This document shows, piece by piece, positions 1 through 5,851 of a DNA stretch of 8,133 nucleotides. This stretch comes from an uncultured Holophagales bacterium (GTDB lineage Bacteria; Acidobacteriota; Thermoanaerobaculia; UBA5066), in assembly GCA_937864895.1 (NCBI GenBank), contig CALMDF010000324.1:1-8133 (forward strand), written 5' to 3'. The position numbers and the translations under genes are program-made. The notes beneath the pieces are model-generated. The model was given only the letters and a program-made list of their open reading frames with translations. It did no database searches and was not told where the DNA came from. Position 1 is the first letter of the stretch. Each line of letters starts with the position of its first letter.

Positions 1-1215
1 CGGCGGATCGTGATCCACGACGAGGCCCGGTCCGCGGCCCTGCCGCCGGGGACGGACGTGAAGGTGGAGACCCGGGTCGAAGCTCCGTCGGTCGCCGTGA
101 AGGAGGAAGGCGAGCACGTGAAACGCTTCGTCGTGACGACGGTCCAGACGAACGGCGACGGCACGACGCACTCGACGAAGAGCTTCACCTCGACGGGCGC
201 CGCGGGGTTCCTCTTCGTCGAAGGACCGGCCGAGAGGACGCGCATCCCCATCCCGGGAGTCGGAGTGAAGGAAGCCGTGACCCGCTTCCGGACGAGGCTC
301 CTCCTCGGCTCGCTCGGTATCGTCGGCGTCGGCCTCCTGGCCGCCGCCTTCGTCGCGCACCGGGTGACGCGGCCCCTGGCAGAGCTGGCCCGCGCGGCGC
401 GGACGGTCGGGGAGGGGGCCTTCGGCGCCCAGGTCGCGACGCGGGAAGGGGGAGAGGTGGGCGGGGCGATCGCCGCCTTCAACCAGATGTCCTCCCGCCT
501 CGAGTCCCTCGAGAAGGAAGCTCTGGAGCTGAAGGAGCGCGAGCACCTCGGCGAGATGGGAGAGGTGGCGCGCGGGATGGCGCACGCCCTGCGCAACCCG
601 CTCCACGCCGTCGGCCTCTCCCTGGACGAGCTGGCGGCGCGCCTCCCCGACGACGCCGACGCGGCCGCCGTCGCGGCCGCCGCGCGGCGGCAGATCGCCG
701 GTGTGGACGGGACGATCCGCTCCTTCCTCGCCCTGGCCGCGGGGGGGGGCTCGGAGGAAGAGGTCGACGTGCGGGGGCTCGTGGAAGAGGTCGCCCTCGC
801 CGCTCTCCAGGAGGCGCGCGGGCGGGTCCGCGTGAGCGTCGTCCCGGGAGACGACCGGCCGCGCCTGCGCGGGGTCGCGCCGGAGCTGCGTGCCGCGCTC
901 CACGCGCTCGCCGTCAACGCCGTCGAGGCGAGCCCCGACGGCGGAGAGGTGACCGTGCGCGTCGAGACGTGCGACGGGGGGACCGTCCGGCTGACGGTCG
1001 AGGACGAGGGCCCCGGCCTTCCTGCCGAGGTGAGGTCGCGACTCTTCACGCCCCACGTCACGACGAAGCCGAGCGGTTCGGGGATGGGCCTGTTCCTCGC
1101 CTACCGCATCGCCACGGCGCGGTACGGCGGAAGCCTCGTCCTCGAGGAACGCGTGCCACGCGGGACGAGGGCCGTCTTCAGCGCCGGCCCGCGCGCGGGG
1201 GGGCGCCCTGCCTGA
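1..1215 (+). CDS. Sensor histidine kinase (HAMP, NtrB/ZraS-like), 5' partial
   Basis: A membrane sensor kinase expected to phosphorylate the response regulator encoded next to it. The frame is open to the left edge (codons R-R-I precede the first GTG at 10), so the true start and probably a first membrane segment lie outside. Numbered from the GTG at 10, residues 1 to about 95 are a charged, Val/Thr-rich extracytoplasmic segment. One membrane helix follows at about 97-117, then a HAMP-like linker (about 118-170). The H-box AHALRNPL carries the phospho-acceptor H192. The ATPase domain has the N-box around N303, the G1 box DEGPG at 332-336 and the G2 box GSGMGL at 356-361. The H-N-P-L type and catalytic order are those of kinases paired with NtrC-family activators. 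The stop at 1213-1215 overlaps the likely start of the regulator. A run of nine G at 741-749 lies in the linker between the dimerisation and ATPase domains. The sensed signal is not evident. Confidence 0.93.
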   Translation, partial: RRIVIHDEARSAALPPGTDVKVETRVEAPSVAVKEEGEHVKRFVVTTVQTNGDGTTHSTKSFTSTGAAGFLFVEGPAERTRIPIPGVGVKEAVTRFRTRLLLGSLGIVGVGLLAAAFVAHRVTRPLAELARAARTVGEGAFGAQVATREGGEVGGAIAAFNQMSSRLESLEKEALELKEREHLGEMGEVARGMAHALRNPLHAVGLSLDELAARLPDDADAAAVAAAARRQIAGVDGTIRSFLALAAGGGSEEEVDVRGLVEEVALAALQEARGRVRVSVVPGDDRPRLRGVAPELRAALHALAVNAVEASPDGGEVTVRVETCDGGTVRLTVEDEGPGLPAEVRSRLFTPHVTTKPSGSGMGLFLAYRIATARYGGSLVLEERVPRGTRAVFSAGPRAGGRPA

Positions 1216-2575
1216 GGCCCGCCTCCTCCTCGTGGAGGACGAGATCGACCAGCGGAAGCTGGTGGCCGGAATCCTCAGGGGCGAGGGCTACGCGGTGGCC
1301 GAGACGGGCTCGGTCGAGGCCGCGCTCGCCGACCTCGCGGCCGCCCCGGTCGACCTCGTCCTCTCCGACTGGAAGCTCCCCGGGCGCGACGGGATGGACC
1401 TGCTCGGCGAGGTGAAGGCGCGCTTCCCGGAGACGGGCTTCCTCATGGCGACCGCCTACGGGACGATCGCGCACGCCGTCGCGGCCCTCAGGGCCGGGGC
1501 GGACGACTACCTGACGAAGCCGTTCGAGCGGGCGGCGCTCCTCCTCGCCGTCGAGCGGACGCTTCGTTCGAGGCGCCTCGCCGACGAGAACCGGCGCCTC
1601 TCCGAAGAGGTGAGCGACCGCGACCGACTCGTCGACCTCGTCGGGAAGAGCCCCTCGATGGTGAAGCTCTACCGGCAGGTGGAGAAGCTCGCGGGGACCG
1701 ACGCGACGGTCCTCCTCGCGGGGGAGAGCGGCACTGGGAAGGAACTCGCGGCGCGCGCCCTCCACGCGCTGTCGCGCCGCCGCACGGGGCCGTTCGTGGC
1801 CGTGAACGCCGCGGCGATTCCCGAGACCCTCGTCGAGGGCGAGTTCTTCGGCGCCGAGAAGGGGGCCTACACCGGGGCCGACCGGATGCGGAAGGGGAAG
1901 CTCGAGCAGGCCCAGGGGGGGACGCTCTTCCTCGACGAGCTCGGCGAGCTGCCGCTGACGCTCCAGCCGAAGCTCCTCCGGGCCCTCCAGGAGGGGGTCA
2001 TCACGCGGCTCGGCGGCTCGGGGGAGATCCGGACCGACGCCCGGATCCTCGCCGCCACGAACCGCGACCTCGCGCAGGAAGTGGCCGCAGGGCGGTTCCG
2101 CGAGGACCTCTACTACCGCCTGAACGTCGTGTCCGTGACGCTTCCGCCGCTCAGGGAGCGGCGCGAGGACGTCCCGCTCCTCGTCCGCCACTTCGTCGCG
2201 AGGTCCGAGCGGCGCTACGGCATCCGCGTCGAGCCGTTCCCGTCGGCCCTCCTCTCGAGGCTCGTCGACCACGCCTGGCCTGGAAACGTCCGCGAGCTGG
2301 CGAACGTCGTCGAGCGGCTCGTCCTCCTCTCCGAAGGGGGCCGCGTCTCCGAAGGCGACCTGCCCGAGCCGCTCGGGGGGAAGGCCACGGCGGACGCCGG
2401 CTGGAAGCTCCCGCCGGGGGGACTTTCCTGGGAGGAGCACGAAAAGGACGCCCTACGCCAGGCCCTCGAGCTCGCGGGCGGGAACCGCGCCCGCGCGGCG
2501 CGCCTCCTCGACCTGCCGTACAAGGCCTTCCTGTACCGCCTCGAGAAGTTCGGGCTCGCACCGGCCGAGGAGTAG
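1208..2575 (+). CDS. NtrC-family sigma-54 response regulator
   Basis: A sigma-54-dependent transcription activator, the presumed partner of the upstream kinase. From a CTG start at 1208 the protein is 455 residues. The receiver domain starts RLLLVEDE, with phospho-acceptor D54 in SDWKLPG, the conserved Thr in MATAYGT and Lys in YLTKPF. The AAA+ domain has Walker A GESGTGKE (172-179), the sigma-54 contact loop GAYTGA (219-224, Tyr replacing the usual Phe), Walker B TLFLDE (239-244) and sensor II WPGNVREL (357-364). A Fis-type HTH closes the protein (about 414-449, GGNRARAARLLDLPYKAFLYRL). The conventional GTG at 1232 would delete the first beta strand (RLLL). The only near-start codon in frame that keeps it is CTG 1208, which overlaps the kinase stop and has a G-run (1197-1203) ahead. 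The domain order and catalytic residues look intact. The likely target is the promoter just downstream, and possibly others elsewhere. Confidence 0.95.
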   Translation: MPEARLLLVEDEIDQRKLVAGILRGEGYAVAETGSVEAALADLAAAPVDLVLSDWKLPGRDGMDLLGEVKARFPETGFLMATAYGTIAHAVAALRAGADDYLTKPFERAALLLAVERTLRSRRLADENRRLSEEVSDRDRLVDLVGKSPSMVKLYRQVEKLAGTDATVLLAGESGTGKELAARALHALSRRRTGPFVAVNAAAIPETLVEGEFFGAEKGAYTGADRMRKGKLEQAQGGTLFLDELGELPLTLQPKLLRALQEGVITRLGGSGEIRTDARILAATNRDLAQEVAAGRFREDLYYRLNVVSVTLPPLRERREDVPLLVRHFVARSERRYGIRVEPFPSALLSRLVDHAWPGNVRELANVVERLVLLSEGGRVSEGDLPEPLGGKATADAGWKLPPGGLSWEEHEKDALRQALELAGGNRARAARLLDLPYKAFLYRLEKFGLAPAEE

Positions 2576-2608
2576 CCCCATTTCGGGACCGGGTTCCCCA
2601 TTTGGGGA
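2576..2608 (+). promoter_or_regulatory. Tandem dyad repeats, candidate activator binding sites (UAS)
   Basis: Two copies of a 13-bp sequence, CCCCATTTCGGGA (2576-2588) and CCCCATTTGGGGA (2596-2608), differ at one base and start 20 bp apart. That spacing is close to two helical turns, so they would lie on the same DNA face. The second copy, with one flanking base, is a perfect dyad (TCCCC-ATTT-GGGGA). They begin directly after the regulator stop and lie about 60-85 bp upstream of the predicted sigma-54 start site. By position and symmetry they are candidate enhancer sites for the Fis-type HTH of the adjacent regulator. A terminator is less likely because no T-run follows. Confidence 0.6.
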
Positions 2609-2638
2609 GTCCGCAGGGCGCGCGGGGCCGACCTCGGC

Positions 2639-2655
2639 TGGCCCACCCCTTGCGA
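2639..2655 (+). promoter_or_regulatory. Sigma-54 (-24/-12) promoter
   Basis: TGGCCCACCCCTTGCGA matches the sigma-54 consensus TGGCACG-N4-TTGCA: the invariant GG (2640-2641) and GC (2652-2653) are separated by exactly 10 bp, with TGGC and TTGC intact. This predicts transcription starting near 2665, leaving a leader of about 44 nt before the ATG at 2709. The location directly after a sigma-54 activator gene and the tandem dyads, and before a gene for an exported protein, strongly supports function. Confidence 0.75.
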
Positions 2656-2708
2656 TGTGGGGGGCGACCCCGGCCACCGCCGGCGAACGAAACGACTGGA
2701 GGCTCCCG

Positions 2709-3407
2709 ATGACCCTCTCGCGCATGGCTCCCCGCGCCGCCCTTGGTGCTCTCACCCTCGGCGCCGTCTTCACTCTCGCCGCGCCGCTCCTCCCGTTCTC
2801 CCGGGTGGCCCAGGCGGGCGAGGAGGAGGAGACGACGACGGTCACGATCTCGACCTCGAAGGACAGGGAAGCGACCGTCCTGAAGCTCGAGCCGATGAAG
2901 CCGGGCGAGACGAAGACGGTCACGTCCGAATCGGGCACGCCCGTCACGGTGACGCGCACCCCGGAGGGCTACACGATCAGGACCGGCGACCGCGAGATCA
3001 AGGTCGTGACCGCCATCGACGGCGACGGCCCGCACGTCCTCCTCCCGGGGGGCAAGGAGGTCCACGTCGTGAAGGTCGGCGACGGCGACGGGACGAACAT
3101 GGTCTTTACCGGCGACGACGGGAAGAAGGTCGTCGTGAAGAAGCACGCCTTCGCCTACAAGGTCGGAGAGGACGAGCCGAAGCCGAACGCGGCCGACGTC
3201 CTGAAGAAGGCGGCGCCGAAGAGCCTCGAGAGCCTCGACCGGCCGACCCGCGACGCCGTCGAGAGGGTCCTCCAGGAGATGCTCGACGCGCGGGCCGTTC
3301 TCGCGCCGTCGGCGATGCCGATGCTCTGGAACGCGAAGGAGGAGGGCGACGGCGAGAACGTCAGGGTCATCGTCGTCAGGGAGAAGAAGGAGGACGTGAA
3401 GAAGTAG
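2709..3407 (+). CDS. Exported charged beta-repeat protein, unknown family
   Basis: A 232-residue protein I do not recognise. The ATG at 2709 is chosen over an in-frame ATG at 2655 for two reasons. GGAGG (2698-2702) sits 6 nt before it, and 2655 falls within or upstream of the predicted sigma-54 start site. Residues 1-36 form a signal peptide: basic start, hydrophobic core AALGALTLGAVFTLAA, likely cleavage AQA|GEEEE. The mature part is rich in D, E, K, T and V and looks like short beta strands joined by polar turns. Two imperfect repeats (about 99-121 and 120-143) share VV-x(3)-DGDG-x-GGK/DGKK-x-VVV. A predicted helical segment (about 162-198) and a charged tail (REKKEDVKK) follow. There is no cysteine pair, lipobox or membrane anchor. 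It is probably periplasmic or secreted and the direct sigma-54-controlled output of the preceding two-component system. An envelope-stress or metal-related role is only a guess by analogy with ZraP. Confidence 0.82.
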   Translation: MTLSRMAPRAALGALTLGAVFTLAAPLLPFSRVAQAGEEEETTTVTISTSKDREATVLKLEPMKPGETKTVTSESGTPVTVTRTPEGYTIRTGDREIKVVTAIDGDGPHVLLPGGKEVHVVKVGDGDGTNMVFTGDDGKKVVVKKHAFAYKVGEDEPKPNAADVLKKAAPKSLESLDRPTRDAVERVLQEMLDARAVLAPSAMPMLWNAKEEGDGENVRVIVVREKKEDVKK

Positions 3408-3417
3408 CGTTGGCCGG

Positions 3418-3463
3418 GCCGGCGTTCCCCGTGCGAAGCTTCGCCCGACTGGGGGACGCCGGC
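3418..3463 (+). other. 13-bp hairpin covering the hydrolase ribosome binding site
   Basis: Arms GCCGGCGTTCCCC (3418-3430) and GGGGGACGCCGGC (3451-3463) pair over 13 bp with a single G-U wobble. The 20-nt loop contains the 12-bp palindrome GCGAAGCTTCGC (3433-3444), which can form its own small stem. No T-run follows, so a classic intrinsic terminator is not indicated. The 3' arm includes GGGGGA (3451-3456), the only plausible ribosome binding site for the TTG at 3465. The structure may therefore limit hydrolase translation, or reduce read-through from the sigma-54 promoter. Confidence 0.6.
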
Positions 3464-3464
3464 A

Positions 3465-4376
3465 TTGACCCTGCACTTCGCCACCAAGCTCGCGGCCATC
3501 GCCATCCTCACGCTCGCGGGCGCGTCCGCCCTCGGGGGCTCCGCTCCCCCGGGAGCCGAGCCCCCTCTCCTCGGCACGAAGGACTACGTCGCCCGGGCGG
3601 CGGTGCCGGCCGACCAGCGGTTCGAGTACGGCGCCGGTCCTTCGCGGTTCGCCGACCTCTACCTCCCCCCGAAGGGCGTTCGTCCGCTCCGGACCGTCGT
3701 CTTCTTTCACGGCGGCTGCTGGAGGTCGGAGTACGGTCTCGACCCCGTGGGCGGGTTCTGCCGGGCCCTCGCCGACGCGACGGGCCTCGCCGTCCTCAGC
3801 GTCGAGTACCGCAGGGTCGGGGAAGACGGAGGCGGGTGGCCGGGCACGTTCCTCGACGCGGGCGCGGCCCTCGACTTCGTCGACGAGCTCGCGACGAAGG
3901 CCGCCCTCTCGCGGGAGCGCGTCACGGTTTCAGGGCACTCGGCGGGGGCCCACCTGGCCCTCTGGCTCGCCGCGCGCGCCGGCCTGCCGCCATCGGACCC
4001 GCTCCGGTCGCCGGTTCGCGTCCGCCCGTCCCGCGTCGTCGCGCTCGCCCCTCTCGCCGATCTCCTCGACGTCCCGGGGACGCCGTGCGGCGGGGCGCTC
4101 GACGGCCTCCTCGGCCCTCTCTCGCTCCGCGACCTCCGCGTCCGCTCGGCGTCTCCCGCGGCGCGCCTCCCGCTCGGGGTGACCCAGGTCCTCGTCGCGG
4201 GAACGCGCGACAGGATCGCCCCGATCGCGTCCGTGAAGCGCTACGCCGGGAAGGCGCTCGGGGCCGGGGACCGGGTGACGCTGGTCGAGATCCCGTCCGC
4301 CGGGCACTTCGAGCTCGTCACCCCGGGGTCGCCCGCGTGGCCGTCCGTCGTCGAGGCGTTCCGCGACGAGGACTGA
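3465..4376 (+). CDS. Exported alpha/beta-hydrolase (esterase / kynurenine-formamidase-like)
   Basis: A 303-residue serine hydrolase predicted to be exported and to cleave an ester or amide; the substrate is unknown. TTG 3465 is the first possible start after the in-frame TAG of the previous gene, and no ATG or GTG lies between them. GGGGGA stands 8 nt ahead of it. The N-terminus (MTLHFATKLAAIAILTLAG) is a signal peptide, with cleavage probably near residues 23-27. Family landmarks are the oxyanion motif HGGCW (82-86), the nucleophile elbow GHSAG with S159, the acid D249 in GTRDR and the base H281 in SAGHFELV. HGGxW and this triad order are typical of the carboxylesterase / formamidase / BD-FAE group. 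Length and motifs look complete. It lies 57 nt after the exported-protein gene and may share its sigma-54 transcript, though a strong hairpin intervenes. A true kynurenine formamidase is unlikely because that enzyme is cytoplasmic. Confidence 0.88.
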   Translation: MTLHFATKLAAIAILTLAGASALGGSAPPGAEPPLLGTKDYVARAAVPADQRFEYGAGPSRFADLYLPPKGVRPLRTVVFFHGGCWRSEYGLDPVGGFCRALADATGLAVLSVEYRRVGEDGGGWPGTFLDAGAALDFVDELATKAALSRERVTVSGHSAGAHLALWLAARAGLPPSDPLRSPVRVRPSRVVALAPLADLLDVPGTPCGGALDGLLGPLSLRDLRVRSASPAARLPLGVTQVLVAGTRDRIAPIASVKRYAGKALGAGDRVTLVEIPSAGHFELVTPGSPAWPSVVEAFRDED

Positions 4377-4434
4377 CCCTCCGGCTGCCTTGACAGTTCT
4401 GCATCGCAGCGCCAACTTCTGAGGAGCCGGAGGG
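4377..4434 (+). repeat. 10-bp perfect inverted repeat with structured 38-nt loop
   Basis: CCCTCCGGCT (4377-4386) and AGCCGGAGGG (4425-4434) are exact reverse complements, beginning one base after the hydrolase stop. Inside, AGTT (4395-4398) can pair with AACT (4414-4417), and CTGC (4399-4402) with GCAG (4406-4409). The loop is noticeably less GC-rich than the surrounding genes. It also contains TTGACA (4390-4395), a perfect sigma-70 -35 box, but no good -10 box at 16-18 bp. It could be a bidirectional or factor-assisted terminator, a REP-like dispersed element, or the promoter region for the downstream cassette. The sequence alone does not decide. Confidence 0.5.
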
Positions 4435-4462
4435 AGCGGAGTCCGTTTTCGCGAATCATCGC

Positions 4463-4477
4463 GGAGACGGTGTCTCC
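4463..4477 (+). other. Small leader hairpin before the acpS ribosome binding site
   Basis: GGAGAC (4463-4468) and GTCTCC (4472-4477) form a perfect 6-bp stem with a 3-nt GGT loop. It ends 3 nt before GGAGG (4481-4485), the ribosome binding site of the holo-ACP synthase gene. It may influence initiation, or prevent the alternative GGAG at 4463 from being used with the GTG at 4470. A chance stem of this size is possible. Confidence 0.35.
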
Positions 4478-4490
4478 AGCGGAGGCGGAG

Positions 4491-4895
4491 ATGATCGTCG
4501 GGATCGGGACCGATCTCCTCGATGTCGCCCGGATGGAACGGGAGCTCGCGCGCGAGGGCGCGGGGTTTCGAGACGACGTCTTCACCAGGGGCGAAACGGC
4601 GTACTGCGAAGGGATGGAACACCCCGCGCGGCATTTCGCCGTCCGGTTCGCCGCCAAGGAGGCCTTCTGGAAGGCGGTCGGGACGGGTCCCGAGGCCGTC
4701 TCGCTGAAGGACGTCGAAGTCGAGCGGGGCGAGGCCGGGCGACCGAGCCTCGTCCTCCGCGGGGCGGCCCGGCGAGCGGCGGACCGGCTCGGTGTCGGGA
4801 CGGCGTTCGTCTCGCTGACGCACACCGCGACGCTCGCCTCGGCGAGTGTCGTCCTCGAGCGCAATCGAACAACGGGGGACGGGAGGGACGGATGA
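4491..4895 (+). CDS. acpS: Holo-ACP synthase (AcpS-type 4'-phosphopantetheinyl transferase)
   Basis: Transfers 4'-phosphopantetheine from CoA to the conserved Ser of an acyl carrier protein; the ACP encoded two genes downstream is the obvious partner. At 134 residues it has the usual AcpS length. MIVGIGTDLLDVARME matches the family N-terminus, with metal ligand D8. FAAKEAFWKAVGTG contains the second ligand E57 and K61. The C-terminus SLTHTATLASASVVLE matches the family SxSHxxxxAxAxVxxE pattern, with H111. ATG 4491 is preferred over the in-frame GTG 4470 because the family begins at M-I-x-G-I-G-x-D and GGAGG (4481-4485) is 5 nt upstream. The stop overlaps the next start as ATGA (4892-4895), which predicts translational coupling. 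It could be the cell's general AcpS, but its position heading an operon with an ACP suggests a dedicated enzyme. Confidence 0.93.
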   Translation: MIVGIGTDLLDVARMERELAREGAGFRDDVFTRGETAYCEGMEHPARHFAVRFAAKEAFWKAVGTGPEAVSLKDVEVERGEAGRPSLVLRGAARRAADRLGVGTAFVSLTHTATLASASVVLERNRTTGDGRDG

Positions 4896-5788
4896 AGGAC
4901 CTGGAGACGGGGGGACCGGCGATCCTCGAGGCGCCGCCGTCCCGCGCGCCGAACATCGGCTCCTGGGAGAAGGCGAGGGAAGGCTTCGACTGGAGCCTCG
5001 CCGAGCGCGAGCTCGGCTGGGGGCGGGGCGACCCGGTGAACATCGGCTGGAACCTCTCGGACCGCATCTGCCGGCTCGGCCTCGCCTCGAAGCCGGCGCT
5101 CCTCTGGGAGGGCGCGGACGGGGAGGAGCGCCGCTACACCTTCGACGACCTGCGGGTCCTGTCGAACACCGTCGCGGCGTGGCTCGCCGGCCTTGGCGTC
5201 CGGCCGGGAGAGCGGGTCTGCCTCTTCCTCGACCGCGTCCCCGAGCTCTACCTCTCCTTCGTCGGCGTCCTGAAGCTCGGCGCGGTGGTCCAGCCCCTCT
5301 TCTCGGCCTTCGGCGAGGAGTCGCTCGCGACCCGCCTCCTCGACGCCGGGACCTGCTGCGTCCTCACCCAGCGCAAGCACCTCGCGAAGGTCCGCCGGGC
5401 AAGGACACTGCTCCCCGACCTGCGCCTCGTCGCCGTCGTCGACGCCGGCGGGGCGCTGCTCGGCGAGGGCGAGGTCGCGCTCGACCTCGACGCCCTGCCC
5501 CGGGTCGAGCAGTACGACGTCTTCCCGGCGGAGCCCGGGACGCCGTCGGTCCTCCACTACACCTCGGGGACGACCGGCCAGCCCAAGGGGGCGCAGCACG
5601 TCCACCGGTCGCTCGTCGCGCAGTACCTGACGACGAAGTGGGTCCTCGACGTGAAGGACGACGACGTCTACTGGTGCAACGCCGACCCGGGTTGGGTGAC
5701 GGGGACGTCCTACGGGATCATCGGCCCCTGGGCGAACGGCGTGACGCAGGTCGTCCTCGACGCGGGCTTCGGCGCCGAGAGGTGGTAA
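4892..5788 (+). CDS. Ligase N-terminal open reading frame (as read)
   Basis: As the sequence stands, translation would end here after 298 residues with ...GFGAERW. This piece holds the acyl-CoA synthetase N-terminal region and the phosphate-binding A3 loop. It lacks the acyl pocket, the hinge and the whole C-terminal lid, so alone it should be catalytically dead. It would still couple to acpS through the ATGA overlap. It is a fragment of the interrupted gene above, not a separate gene. Confidence 0.75.
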   Translation: MKDLETGGPAILEAPPSRAPNIGSWEKAREGFDWSLAERELGWGRGDPVNIGWNLSDRICRLGLASKPALLWEGADGEERRYTFDDLRVLSNTVAAWLAGLGVRPGERVCLFLDRVPELYLSFVGVLKLGAVVQPLFSAFGEESLATRLLDAGTCCVLTQRKHLAKVRRARTLLPDLRLVAVVDAGGALLGEGEVALDLDALPRVEQYDVFPAEPGTPSVLHYTSGTTGQPKGAQHVHRSLVAQYLTTKWVLDVKDDDVYWCNADPGWVTGTSYGIIGPWANGVTQVVLDAGFGAERW

Positions 5789-5851
5789 TCGTTCCTCGGG
5801 AAGCGGCGCGTCACCGTCTGGTACTCGGCGCCGACGGCGATCCGGCTCCTC

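Noticed and set aside
2576..2608. Intrinsic terminator for the two-component genes
   Set aside because: Stems are only 4-5 bp and no T-run follows; the near-exact tandem repetition fits protein binding sites better.
2655..2708. ATG at 2655 as the start of the exported protein
   Set aside because: It falls within or upstream of the predicted sigma-54 start site and lacks a ribosome binding site; it would also add a non-signal extension before the signal peptide.
2151..3710. Open frame of 519 codons on the minus strand, and 1178-2440 minus
   Set aside because: Both lie opposite the response regulator, exported protein and hydrolase; composition is that of shadow frames and no motif is present.
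2657..4393. Long + strand frames at 2657-4393 and 4846-6723 overlapping real genes
   Set aside because: Arg/Gly/Pro-rich out-of-frame readings of the exported protein, hydrolase, acpS and ligase.
4390..4418. Sigma-70 promoter for the acpS cassette using TTGACA at 4390
   Set aside because: The -35 box is perfect, but the 16-18 bp positions give only CAACTT-like -10 sequences, so it was not listed as a separate promoter.
5786..5851. Programmed recoding or true two-subunit ligase
   Set aside because: No ribosome binding site precedes ATG 5852, codons 300-320 remain conserved in type though they would be untranslated, and no recoding structure is evident; error or recent mutation is simpler.
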